From NCBI RefSeq assembly GCF_009914055.1, contig NZ_CP028271.1:496001-560000 (forward strand): DNA of 64,000 nt, read 5' to 3'. The notes under the pieces are model-generated. The model had not been told where the DNA came from. It searched no databases and saw nothing but the letters and a program-made list of their open reading frames with translations. Source of the stretch: Mixta intestinalis (GTDB lineage: Bacteria; Pseudomonadota; Gammaproteobacteria; Enterobacterales; Enterobacteriaceae). This document shows positions 17,950 through 25,529 of this stretch, piece after piece. The translations under genes were made by a program, and so were the position numbers. Position 1 is the stretch's first letter, and each line of letters opens with the position of its first letter.

Positions 17950-18815
17950 CAGGCAGCTCCTTTATCATGATACTCTTCACACGCCTGCAGCGTATTCTGA
18001 ATGAGCGTGGCAACCGTCATCGGCCCTACGCCGCCCGGAACCGGGGTAATCCAGGCTGCACGCCCGGCAGCAACGTCAAACTCGACATCACCTACCACTT
18101 TACCATTGTCGAGGCGGTTAATGCCGACATCGATAACAATTGCGCCGGGCTTGATCCAGTCTCCGGGTATAAAACCGGGTTTACCTACCGCCACTACCAG
18201 CAGATCGGCATGTTCAATATGATGACGCAGATCTTTGGTAAATCGATGCGTTACGGTAGTGGTACAGCCTGCCAGCAGCAGTTCCAGGCTCATCGGACGT
18301 CCCACGATATTGGAAGCGCCGACGACTACCGCATTTAAACCATAGGTATCGATCTGATAACGTTCCAACAACGTAATGATGCCGCGTGGTGTGCAGGGAC
18401 GCAGCAGCGGTGCGCGCTGGCAGAGACGCCCAACGTTATAAGGATGAAAACCATCGACATCTTTATCCGGGGCGATACGCTCCAGCACTTTAACGTTATC
18501 GATACCCGCCGGTAGCGGTAGCTGAACCAGAATACCGTCAATGTCGCTGTCGTTATTCAGCGTGTCGATCAGCGCTAACAGCTCGCTTTCACTGGTAGTG
18601 GCTGACAGATCGTAAGAGCGCGAGACAAAACCGACCTCTTCGCAAGCGCGGCGTTTGCTGCCGACATAAATCTGCGATGCGGGATCTTCACCTACCAGCA
18701 CTACTGCCAGACCCGGTGCGCGTTTGCCCTCTGCCAGCCGCTGTTTTACTTTTTCAACAACCTCAAGGCGCACCTGCTGCGCAATCGTTTTACCATCAAT
18801 AATTTTTGCTGCCAT
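17949..18815 (-). CDS. folD: Methylenetetrahydrofolate dehydrogenase/cyclohydrolase FolD
   Basis: 288 residues. Bifunctional NADP-dependent one-carbon enzyme. Motifs: YVGSKRRACEEVG (catalytic Lys), QLPLPAGID, GASNIVGRPMSLELL (Rossmann part) and PVPGGVGPMTVATL at the C-terminus. Coupled to ybcJ. The folD/tRNA-Arg neighbourhood is conserved with E. coli. Confidence 0.98.
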   Translation of the reverse strand: MAAKIIDGKTIAQQVRLEVVEKVKQRLAEGKRAPGLAVVLVGEDPASQIYVGSKRRACEEVGFVSRSYDLSATTSESELLALIDTLNNDSDIDGILVQLPLPAGIDNVKVLERIAPDKDVDGFHPYNVGRLCQRAPLLRPCTPRGIITLLERYQIDTYGLNAVVVGASNIVGRPMSLELLLAGCTTTVTHRFTKDLRHHIEHADLLVVAVGKPGFIPGDWIKPGAIVIDVGINRLDNGKVVGDVEFDVAAGRAAWITPVPGGVGPMTVATLIQNTLQACEEYHDKGAA

Positions 18816-18949
18816 CAGGAAAAGAATCCATCACTATGAGTCAATCGGGGGAATAGCGCGTATTTTGGCAGAAGCGCGTCCTGCTGTCAGTCTGAATCAC
18901 GCTGGCTGGTTACATCTTCACCGAAGAAGAGGGCATAGCGGTAAAAACG

Positions 18950-18977
18950 TTGACTCACTCTCTCTGCGCCGTATAAT
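18950..18977 (+). promoter_or_regulatory. tRNA-Arg promoter
   Basis: TTGACT (18950-18955), 16-bp spacer, TATAAT (18972-18977), then a GC-rich TCGACGC stretch typical of stringently controlled stable-RNA promoters, ending 18 bp before the tRNA. Confidence 0.85.
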
Positions 18978-18995
18978 TCGACGCAACTCACCAAA

Positions 18996-19072
18996 GCGCC
19001 CTTAGCTCAGCTGGATAGAGCACCGGCCTTCTAAGCCGTAGGTCACAGGTTCGAATCCTGTAGGGCGTGCCA
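18996..19072 (+). tRNA. argU: tRNA-Arg(TCT), argU type
   Basis: 77 nt with encoded CCA. Acceptor GCGCCCT pairs with AGGGCGT (first pair G-U). Anticodon loop CTTCTAA gives anticodon TCT, reading the rare AGA codon; the T-arm carries GGTTCGAATCC. The first anticodon-stem position is C opposite T rather than a canonical pair. It corresponds in context (next to folD) to E. coli argU, a known prophage attachment gene, and an integrase remnant lies 18 bp downstream. Confidence 0.97.
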
Positions 19073-19089
19073 TTAGTTTTCAGAAGTTA

Positions 19090-19301
19090 TCACTCACCTC
19101 CAATTTTCAAATTTTCAACGTGGGACAGGTTTGGGGCACGACTTCTAAAAATCGCGTCAATTTGCCTCCTATGCTCCGTTAAATGGTTAGGTGGCAGATG
19201 TGCATAACGCTGCACCATCTCGATGCTTTCCCAACCACCTGTTTCCTGCAACAGACAATCGGCACCGCTCAAACAAGCCAGTATCCCTGGTGACGCACTA
19301 C
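19090..19301 (-). pseudogene. Tyrosine-recombinase (phage integrase) C-terminal remnant
   Basis: The minus strand encodes about 60 residues with LLQETGGWESIEMVQRYAHL, the C-terminal box of phage integrases including the nucleophilic Tyr, then PPNHLTEH. No upstream catalytic domain remains. Just upstream, in another frame, VRHQGYWLV resembles the conserved Arg-His...Trp-Leu-Val box, so the remnant is frameshifted as well as truncated. It abuts tRNA-Arg, the expected site for such an element. Not expected to be functional. Confidence 0.8.
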
Positions 19302-19645
19302 TGTGAAACTGAAAATCTTACTTATTTACCTACACCATCCTTCAGGCAAATTATCAGAACCCGCATTTTACAGCAGGAAATTTCCTCTCACGAAGTGGGG
19401 GATTAAGCCTGTGGCGTTATAAATCACTCAAGATGTCGCGGCAAGTCAAAAGGATTTGTGTTCACAGACTGATTTAATGTTGCGCTTCAGGACCGTTTAT
19501 TCGACGGGTTTTGTTTATCCTGCGATGAGTAAACGCCCCGAACTGGTTACAGCATAATAAAAATATTATTAAAGCAGTGCGGGCCGGAACATAAAGGTTC
19601 GCGATAGACCTTTTTATTTTTTTATTTATACAGGATACACACACC
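19302..19645. other. Gene-free stretch after the integrase remnant
   Basis: About 340 bp with no supportable gene. It becomes AT-rich towards 19600 and probably contains the promoter of the next gene. No second copy of the tRNA 3' end was noticed here. Confidence 0.5.
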
Positions 19646-20437
19646 ATGTCTGATACTGATTTAACAGCTGTAACGGGTTCGTTTGAATGGGCGATGCTGC
19701 AAGTTAAAGCGGGAAAACGTGCTTTACGAACATTATGGAAAGATAAAAATATGTACATTGTTCGTAATCCAGGTAAGAAAAATCAGGTGGTCACAAAAAA
19801 TGATTATCTTGCTAATTCCGGCATAGCTATTGGTAAATCATTTGACTATTTACCTTGTATAGAAATATGCACTACTGATGGTAATTTTGTACCCTGGCTA
19901 CCGGGACAAGTGGATCTGGAGGCAACAGACTGGATTTTAAGCGAGGAAGCGTCAGAACCATCAGAACATATGCTTATTTTGGATATTAAAAACGGTTATA
20001 AATATCTTAACAAAGAACTTGATGAGGAAATTTGGTGCTTTCACTACAAAAATGTAAATAGTGGAGATAATCTTTATTGTGGTGAGGTTGAAGTTATTGA
20101 AGATAATATTAATTTGGCAACTCGCACTCCAGTGATAGGTTTTTATTATCACGAGGCAACATTATATAATGTTCGACGTGGCGATATAAAATTAAGTCTT
20201 TCTATCTCTGAAAAATACTGGTCGCAAACAAAGGACATGTTAGTTGATAAAGGGCTGAAAGTAACAGTGGATGATGAAAAGATTTATTTAGGGAAGCCAT
20301 CATCTGTGAACGTTATCGAGAGCTATTGTATAATAGATTTTGATTATAACTTTTCTGTTCTCAATACGAGACTAAAAGAAAAAATGCAGGAAAAAGACGT
20401 ATTAAAAAGATATTGTATAGACTGGTATGATATTTAA
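19646..20437 (+). CDS. Tad2-like (DUF2829) domain protein with unknown C-terminal region
   Basis: 263 residues. Residues 12-98 match the DUF2829/Tad2 pattern: SFEWAMLQVKAGKRALRTLW, KNMYIVRNPG, FDYLPCIEI, then TTDGNFVPWLPGQVDLEATDWIL. Phage Tad2 proteins have this domain alone and block Thoeris immunity by sequestering its cyclic ADP-ribose-type signal. Residues about 105-263 are an extra region I do not recognise, rich in acidic, aromatic and Lys residues. The gene is much more AT-rich than the backbone, sits beside an integrase remnant at a tRNA and has its own terminator, all pointing to mobile-element origin. Ligand sequestration by this fusion is inference; a role unrelated to anti-defence is possible. 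Confidence 0.75.
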   Translation: MSDTDLTAVTGSFEWAMLQVKAGKRALRTLWKDKNMYIVRNPGKKNQVVTKNDYLANSGIAIGKSFDYLPCIEICTTDGNFVPWLPGQVDLEATDWILSEEASEPSEHMLILDIKNGYKYLNKELDEEIWCFHYKNVNSGDNLYCGEVEVIEDNINLATRTPVIGFYYHEATLYNVRRGDIKLSLSISEKYWSQTKDMLVDKGLKVTVDDEKIYLGKPSSVNVIESYCIIDFDYNFSVLNTRLKEKMQEKDVLKRYCIDWYDI

Positions 20438-20451
20438 TATTATCGAAATTT

Positions 20452-20475
20452 AAACCGCCTTCGGGCGGTTTTTAT
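20452..20475 (+). terminator. Terminator after the Tad2-like gene
   Basis: AAACCGCC (20452-20459), TTCG tetraloop, GGCGGTTT (20464-20471), followed by a T-run. Confidence 0.92.
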
Positions 20476-20607
20476 AGGATTTATATTAATAGTTGCACAA
20501 CGTTGTCAGAGAAAGAACGAAATTAACTGTGTTCAGTGGCAGGTTTTTACCTGCCAGTATCTTACTGTGAGGATAAATAACCAGAAAATGTACTACTCTC
20601 AACCAGG

Positions 20608-20955
20608 CTACGAGCTAACTACCTGACCGATCCCTTTGCCTTCTAAAATTTCATTCGGATCGGCAAAAAAATCGAGATTAAAATAAGTATCTTCCGTCAG
20701 TAGCTCGATGCGATGCCAGTATTGCGGTGGACTGATGCCAAAATGCCCGGCTTCAATCACCACTTCCATTTCCGGCGTAGTATCATGCTCACTGGCAAAA
20801 CCGAAATATTTTACCGCCCCCTGCATGACCGACAGCCGTCCATAAACACCCTGTTTAGTGTTGTGATGTGTCAGTAAGGCCTGTGGCACCGTTTCTCTGG
20901 TCCAGAATGGCGTTGAGCGCGTATGACGAAAATGAACGGGAATGGATAATATCAT
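20608..20955 (-). CDS. YeaR-family DUF1971 protein, second paralogue
   Basis: 115 residues from the ATG at 20955, which has GGAGGGA six bases upstream. A cupin-like DUF1971 fold: HTRSTPFWTRETVPQALL, GVYGRLSVMQGAVKYFG, and PPQYWHRIELLTEDTYFNLDFF. It is related to but distinct from the yeaR copy upstream. E. coli YeaR is induced by nitrate and nitric oxide; its biochemistry is unknown. Third gene of a yeaR-yoaG-yeaR operon, 25 bp after the yoaG-like gene. Confidence 0.85.
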   Translation of the reverse strand: MILSIPVHFRHTRSTPFWTRETVPQALLTHHNTKQGVYGRLSVMQGAVKYFGFASEHDTTPEMEVVIEAGHFGISPPQYWHRIELLTEDTYFNLDFFADPNEILEGKGIGQVVSS

Positions 20956-20980
20956 GATAAGTCCCTCCGACAGTCGATTT

Positions 20981-21319
20981 TTACCAGCCGCACACGTTGG
21001 TTTCTTCATCAGATTCATAACCGCGCACGATATTGATCAGTTCTTTAACCGAATCGGCGGCGATCGGCGGATCTTTTAACTCATCAAGGCTGGAGAAATC
21101 TTTATCTACGGAGACACCATTATTATTATTAGTGACCGTCAGGATAAATTTCCCTGAATCATCACCTTCTGTTGAAAGCCCGCTAATCAATTCTGCTACC
21201 GCCTGTGTTGCAATCTCAGGAATATAGAGCGACATCGGTTTCAGGTATACCTTGCTGGCGGTTTCATTACTGTTGCGGTTAGAGACCGATAGAGAATAAC
21301 CTTTATTTTCAGGAGTCAT
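20981..21319 (-). CDS. YoaG-like protein with two tandem YoaG units
   Basis: 112 residues from the ATG at 21319 (GAGGT upstream), about twice the 60-residue E. coli YoaG. Residues 57-112 follow YoaG closely (FILTVTNNNNGVSVD, then ELINIVRGYESDEETNVCGW at the C-terminus). Residues 7-50 repeat the pattern (YSLSVSNRN, MSLYIPEIATQAVAELISGL), matching the central YoaG helix. This looks like an internal duplication and fusion; E. coli YoaG is a homodimer, so one chain may supply both halves. Located between two yeaR-like genes, 10 bp after the first. Confidence 0.82.
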   Translation of the reverse strand: MTPENKGYSLSVSNRNSNETASKVYLKPMSLYIPEIATQAVAELISGLSTEGDDSGKFILTVTNNNNGVSVDKDFSSLDELKDPPIAADSVKELINIVRGYESDEETNVCGW

Positions 21320-21329
21320 GATGAATACC

Positions 21330-21662
21330 TCAACCTTCAATTAATATTTTCGGATCAACGTAAAAATCAACGCTGAATATCGTATCGTCGGATAATGCTT
21401 CAATGTTGTGCCATGTTTCTGGTGGAAATACGGCAAATTCACCGGCGTTGATAACTAACTTTTCTATGGCGTCTGGACTGGTTTCGTCAGCGTAACTATA
21501 GTAGCAAATAGTGCCTTGCAGAACGCTTAAACGTGGATAAACACCCTGGCGGGTTCCGGCATCAAGATGGCGCTTCCAGATAGAGGCCGGAGCCGTTTCC
21601 TTAGTCCAGAATGGCGTAGAGCGAGTGTGGATATAATTTGCTGGTATTACAATACGTTGCAT
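21330..21662 (-). CDS. yeaR: YeaR-family DUF1971 protein
   Basis: 110 residues. Close to E. coli YeaR (NYIHTRSTPFWTKETAPASIW, GTRQGVYPRLSVLQG, FAVFPPETWHNIEALSDDT). AAGGAT sits six bases before the ATG. First gene of the minus-strand yeaR / double-yoaG / yeaR' operon. In E. coli yeaR-yoaG is controlled by NarL and NsrR; the promoter region here contains symmetric elements but no certain site. Confidence 0.9.
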   Translation of the reverse strand: MQRIVIPANYIHTRSTPFWTKETAPASIWKRHLDAGTRQGVYPRLSVLQGTICYYSYADETSPDAIEKLVINAGEFAVFPPETWHNIEALSDDTIFSVDFYVDPKILIEG

Positions 21663-22036
21663 GTTTTATCCTTATTGTTATCAACAAATCCCGCTTGGCG
21701 GAAAGGTTAAAAGCATATGTCGCATATCATATACCTGTTTTGATATTGATAAACCACTCTTTTAGTGGGTAATTTTTTGGGTATGCTGATACTCAGAAAG
21801 TATTATTAAAAATGTAGCAGTAAAGAAGGAAAGCGGAGAAAGATTTTATCGAAGAAAGCGGTTTATAGCGCTTTCGGTCATATTTTTTAACTTATCGGTG
21901 GTTTTTTCTTCATCTGTTTTTCAGACAACTTTCCTGTTTTGGGTGATAGTAAAATATTTCATGAGAAATCGGGATATTTTGATATTAACCGTTGCAGAGA
22001 TGATTAGGTTAATGATTATAGCGCAATGATTGCTAT
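21663..22036. other. AT-rich yeaR promoter region
   Basis: No gene is visible. On the yeaR side it holds a perfect inverted repeat ATATG-TCG-CATAT (21715-21727), a near-FNR sequence TTGAT-ATTG-ATAAA (21740-21753, one mismatch to TTGATNNNNATCAA) and an imperfect repeat ACCACT-N5-AGTGGG (21753-21769). These may bind FNR, NsrR or NarL regulators; assignment is speculative. Confidence 0.45.
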
Positions 22037-22072
22037 AAAAAATAAAAGCACCCCGGACTTAATTCAGGATGC
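22037..22072 (-). terminator. Terminator after the ABM-family gene
   Basis: On the minus strand GCATCCTG pairs with CGGGGTGC (22072-22048, two G-U pairs), followed by TTTTATTTTTT. Confidence 0.8.
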
Positions 22073-22136
22073 CCGATTTAAACGTTAAAATCGCTAAATA
22101 AAAATCTCAGATAAGATTAAATTTGTTCAAAAAAAA

Positions 22137-22496
22137 TTAATGCTCAATATCGTTTTTTGATTTTATCTCATAAGCAATATGATAAGGTGAAAGCGGATGA
22201 ACCAGGTTTTTATTGTGGGCACCAATGATTTCGGCTATCACCGTTTGATAACCGGCAATCCAGGGCTTTTTGCTTTCTTTCGCTTTTTTATGATCGAGGT
22301 TGGTTATCAAATTTTCCATTGCTTCACGGGTTTCCCAATAATAGTTATTGATATAGCGCCCGCCAGCAACATCATGGTAGCTTTCCATGCCGATAAATCC
22401 GGGTAGTGAAGTCGCATAGTCCTCTATTTTTTTATCCAGCGCATAGAATTCATCATCATATTCATTCTTTTCAAAAATAAAGCTTGACATAAACAT
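22137..22496 (-). CDS. Antibiotic-biosynthesis-monooxygenase (ABM) fold protein
   Basis: 119 residues. A single dimeric alpha/beta-barrel domain: PGFIGMESYHDVAGG, YYWETREAMENLI, HKKAKE and GYQTVIAEI follow the ABM pattern seen in quinol or haem monooxygenases and related detoxifying proteins. The ATG at 22496 was chosen for the AAGG upstream; one at 22490 is possible. It lies 43 bp after the DapA-family lyase on the same strand and shares its terminator, so they are probably one operon. Substrate unknown. Confidence 0.72.
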   Translation of the reverse strand: MFMSSFIFEKNEYDDEFYALDKKIEDYATSLPGFIGMESYHDVAGGRYINNYYWETREAMENLITNLDHKKAKESKKPWIAGYQTVIAEIIGAHNKNLVHPLSPYHIAYEIKSKNDIEH

Positions 22497-22539
22497 GGTT
22501 AATTACCTTTTTTCAATTTCAAGCTGGTTCAAAATATAA

Positions 22540-23433
22540 TTAATTCAGCGCCAGCTGCTTAAGCACACCAGCAATCTCTGCAATATTATCGGCTGACAGA
22601 GGAAGAAGCGGACGCGGCAGGCAATCTGTGTTGGTCAGCCCAATTATTCCGGCTGCGGCGGCGATGACCCGAATACTGCCGCCATGCTTACGAAAAAGCG
22701 CCCATAACGGCTCCAGGCGGGCAGAGCATTCCATAACCTTCTGCGAATCTTTAGCTGCGGCAGCCTGCGTAATCTCTTTGGCTACTTCAGGAAAAAGCCC
22801 TCCACACACCGAGTACCAAACCTCACAGCCTGCATTTAGCCCTGTCGCCGCAGAATCGTCGCCGCTGATACCAATCGTGACATCATGCGGTATTTTTCCT
22901 CGCAGATTTCTGACGCGCGCTAATGCTGCTTCCGGCTGGGACGGAACGCCGGGGATTTTTATCGATTTCACGCCACGCAGGGCGGCAATATGGCCGTGAA
23001 GCTCGTCGGAAAACATAAAGTGTGTTGTGCCGGGATTGTCGTAAACGCAGACGGGAACAGAGGCGCGTTGGGTGACAGTTTCAAACAGACAAAAAACCTC
23101 ATCGTCATTGAGTCGTTGATAGGAGAGCGGCGGTAGCAGCAGCGCGCTGGCACCAAGCTGTTGAGCATCTTCAGCCAGGTATAAAACCTGCTCAGTACTG
23201 ATCGCTCCCACGCAAATCATCATCGGAATATCGCCGGTATGCTGTTTTGCCACAGCGGCAACGTGTTTTCTTTGCTCTCTTGTCAGGTAAGCATAGCTTC
23301 CGGTTGAGCCCAGAATACCAACGGAATCGACTTCAGCAGCGGTAAGGCGCTCAAGAATTTTAATGAACCCCTGCCGGTCAATTCCCGCAGAGGTGATGGG
23401 AGTAAGAGGAAACGCGCTCAGACCCTTAAACAT
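22540..23433 (-). CDS. DapA/NanA-family lyase or synthase
   Basis: 297 residues from the ATG at 23433, with AAGGAG upstream; the longer frame runs into the promoter. A TIM-barrel class I aldolase fold: GSTGS at 42-46, Tyr131 in VYDNPG and Schiff-base Lys159 in SIKIPG. The family condenses or cleaves pyruvate or related keto acids (dihydrodipicolinate synthase, N-acetylneuraminate lyase, keto-sugar-acid aldolases). It is not the biosynthetic dapA by context: it sits beside a PLP-dependent regulator and an ABM protein, suggesting a catabolic role. Substrate unknown. Confidence 0.85.
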   Translation of the reverse strand: MFKGLSAFPLTPITSAGIDRQGFIKILERLTAAEVDSVGILGSTGSYAYLTREQRKHVAAVAKQHTGDIPMMICVGAISTEQVLYLAEDAQQLGASALLLPPLSYQRLNDDEVFCLFETVTQRASVPVCVYDNPGTTHFMFSDELHGHIAALRGVKSIKIPGVPSQPEAALARVRNLRGKIPHDVTIGISGDDSAATGLNAGCEVWYSVCGGLFPEVAKEITQAAAAKDSQKVMECSARLEPLWALFRKHGGSIRVIAAAAGIIGLTNTDCLPRPLLPLSADNIAEIAGVLKQLALN

Positions 23434-23493
23434 CGGTCGCTCCTTCTTGTGGTCACAGGTAACAGTGCGCAGCGATAGTAACAAGGAAAACCT

Positions 23494-23513
23494 TTATTGT
23501 CATATGACAATAA
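23494..23513. promoter_or_regulatory. 20-bp perfect palindrome between the divergent lyase and MocR genes
   Basis: TTATTGTCATATGACAATAA is perfectly self-complementary. It lies 61 bp upstream of the lyase start and 166 bp before the regulator start, a natural operator position for the PtsJ-like regulator. That this regulator binds it is inference; many MocR proteins prefer direct repeats. Confidence 0.6.
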
Positions 23514-23679
23514 CTGTGATTAAAGAGAGTTAATAAGATTAATTGATAATAATTAACACCATTTTTATATATTAAACAATCACTTAATTGAAATTATTCG
23601 TCTGCCGTGGTTTTGTGAGATAATCAAAAAAGCACAATTTTTAACGGAATTTCGTTTTGTCACTCTCAACAGAGCCTCT

Positions 23680-24999
23680 ATGTCAGCGACAACCACTGCC
23701 AGTGAAATTTTCGAATCCATCAGAATAAAAGTTCGTACCGGAGAACTTAAAGCGGGAGAGACGTTGCCTCCCGTGCGGGAGCTTGCTGTACAGCTTGATG
23801 TGAACCGAAATACGGTGGCATCTGCCTATAAAAAACTGGTTGCTGCGGGTATCGCCGTTACTAATGGACGATACGGAACCATAGTGAAAGGCCCGGGCGA
23901 TCTCCCGGAACAGGAAGGAACATCGTCGTTAACCACCCTGAAAGATGTGTCAGGAGGCAACCCTGAGCTTTCATTTCTGCCTGATATAACGTCGTTGATC
24001 AAGGCGGTTACGCCAGTACCGCGTACCTACGGTGAGCCGGTGATGAATCCCGCTCTGGCAAAGCAGGGGATGCAGTGGTTCAGTCGTGATGTTCCCGGTG
24101 AGTTTGGGCTTAACCTCACGTATGGTGCAATAGACGCCATTGAGCGTCTGATTACCGGTTTCCTGGCGGCGGGTGAAAAAATAGCCGTTGAGGAACCCTG
24201 TTTTTTGAGCAGCATTAATACGATACGCAGCCTGGGATATGTGCCGCTGGGCGTAGAGGTGGATCGCAATGGTTTACTTCCCGAAGCGTTACTTGGCGCA
24301 TTAAAAAGCGGCGCACAGGTGGTGCTGGTGACGCCGCGTGCGCATAACCCAACGGGATGCAGCCTCAGCCCGCAAAGAGCGGAAGAAATAAAAGCCATAC
24401 TGGAAAATTTCCCACACGTCATGGTGATCGTTGACGACCATTTCTCTTTATTGTCGATGGAGAACTATCACAATATTATTCCTGCCTGCACGCATCACTG
24501 GGCGATTATTCGCTCGGTTTCAAAATTTTTAGGGCCGGATCTGAGAATGGCGCTGGTTGCCAGCAATCCCGAAACCGCCCGCCGCCTGGGTTTACGCCTG
24601 GCATCCGGTACAAACTGGGTCAGCCATATTTTGCAGGATATTGTTGAAAAAGCGCTGGCTTCGGCAGTGGTAAGAAAAAAAATCAAAAAGGCGGCGGGGC
24701 TATATCAAAGCCGAAGAGAAGCGTTGTTGACCGCGCTGCGGGAACAGGGAATAGTCATAACCCGGCCTTACGATGGGTTGAATGTCTGGCTCTGTCTGGA
24801 AAAACCTCCCGCAGAGGTTGTCCGGTTAATGGAGGATAAAGGCTGGCTTATCCGCTCTGGCAGCAGCTTCTATCTCAATAAGGAGCGCTATGCTATTCGT
24901 CTGACGCCCGCCTCGCAGAGTGACAGACAGCTGAAGGCGCTGGCCCGGGACCTGGCTGAAGCGCTGCTGGAAACTGGCAATGCGGTGAAGGAAGAGTGA
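23680..24999 (+). CDS. MocR/PtsJ-type regulator (GntR helix plus aminotransferase fold)
   Basis: 439 residues. N-terminal GntR winged helix (about 5-70; VRELAVQLDVNRNTVASAYKK), then a fold-type I aminotransferase domain with HNPTG (222-226), Asp252/253 and Lys282 in RSVSKFLGPDLRMA, the expected pyridoxal-phosphate Schiff-base lysine. Its length and N-terminus resemble PtsJ of Salmonella, which senses PLP and controls pdxK. Here the divergent neighbour is a DapA-family gene, so that operon is the likely target. Confidence 0.86.
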   Translation: MSATTTASEIFESIRIKVRTGELKAGETLPPVRELAVQLDVNRNTVASAYKKLVAAGIAVTNGRYGTIVKGPGDLPEQEGTSSLTTLKDVSGGNPELSFLPDITSLIKAVTPVPRTYGEPVMNPALAKQGMQWFSRDVPGEFGLNLTYGAIDAIERLITGFLAAGEKIAVEEPCFLSSINTIRSLGYVPLGVEVDRNGLLPEALLGALKSGAQVVLVTPRAHNPTGCSLSPQRAEEIKAILENFPHVMVIVDDHFSLLSMENYHNIIPACTHHWAIIRSVSKFLGPDLRMALVASNPETARRLGLRLASGTNWVSHILQDIVEKALASAVVRKKIKKAAGLYQSRREALLTALREQGIVITRPYDGLNVWLCLEKPPAEVVRLMEDKGWLIRSGSSFYLNKERYAIRLTPASQSDRQLKALARDLAEALLETGNAVKEE

Positions 25000-25166
25000 C
25001 GCTATCAGTGAACAGAGCAGGATAAGAAGGCTGGCTCTGGCTCCGGTAAAAAGGCCGGAAGCGGCGGGTATCACCGGAGCTGATAAAAAGTTATATTAAC
25101 GTATTGTTGTAACAGGGAAAGTTAACAGAAACCGGGCGATGCTCGGTTTACTCAAGGAGAGAGAAT

Positions 25167-25529
25167 ATGCGTGGATTGATGCTATTGACTGCTGTTGTGC
25201 CACTGATGCTTGTTGGCTGCCAGCAAGCAACCACACCCGTTACGCCGTTAACGCAGGCGTCGCAAGCCCACCAAATTGCGTCACTGATTGCCGGTACCCG
25301 TTATCTGAAAAACCAGTGTGCCTATCCAGGCTTACCCGCTGATGGTCAGATCGAACTGGCCGCCTACAAAGCAGCCGATCGGCGAGGCTGGCAGTTAACG
25401 TCTGGCGTTGCCGAGCGGAGCGAACAGCTTTATCAGCAGTTGCTGCATGACGCGACGCCTCAGGCGATCCAGTGTCAGGAGTTTCGGCAGCTGCTACAGC
25501 CGTTTATTACCACATTACCAAAGGCATAA
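25167..25529 (+). CDS. gspS: Type II secretion pilotin lipoprotein (PulS/OutS family)
   Basis: 120 residues. Signal peptide and lipobox LVGC (Cys19). The mature part has HQIASLIAGTRYLKNQC, AAYKAADRRGW and QCQEFRQLLQPF, the PulS/OutS pattern with paired cysteines. Pilotins bind the C-terminal S-domain of secretin GspD, protect it and carry it to the outer membrane via Lol. A GGAGAG site precedes the ATG at 25167. Convergent with gspO with a 23-bp overlap of the 3' ends. Confidence 0.8.
   Translation: MRGLMLLTAVVPLMLVGCQQATTPVTPLTQASQAHQIASLIAGTRYLKNQCAYPGLPADGQIELAAYKAADRRGWQLTSGVAERSEQLYQQLLHDATPQAIQCQEFRQLLQPFITTLPKA

Noticed and set aside
19073..20620. Second attachment-site copy of the tRNA-Arg 3' end
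   Set aside because: Reading this stretch revealed no repeat of the TTCGAATCC-containing segment, so element borders cannot be drawn.
25040..25080. Inverted repeat GCTCCGGT / ACCGGAGC before gspS as a terminator
   Set aside because: Arms are 25 nt apart and no T-tract follows on either strand.
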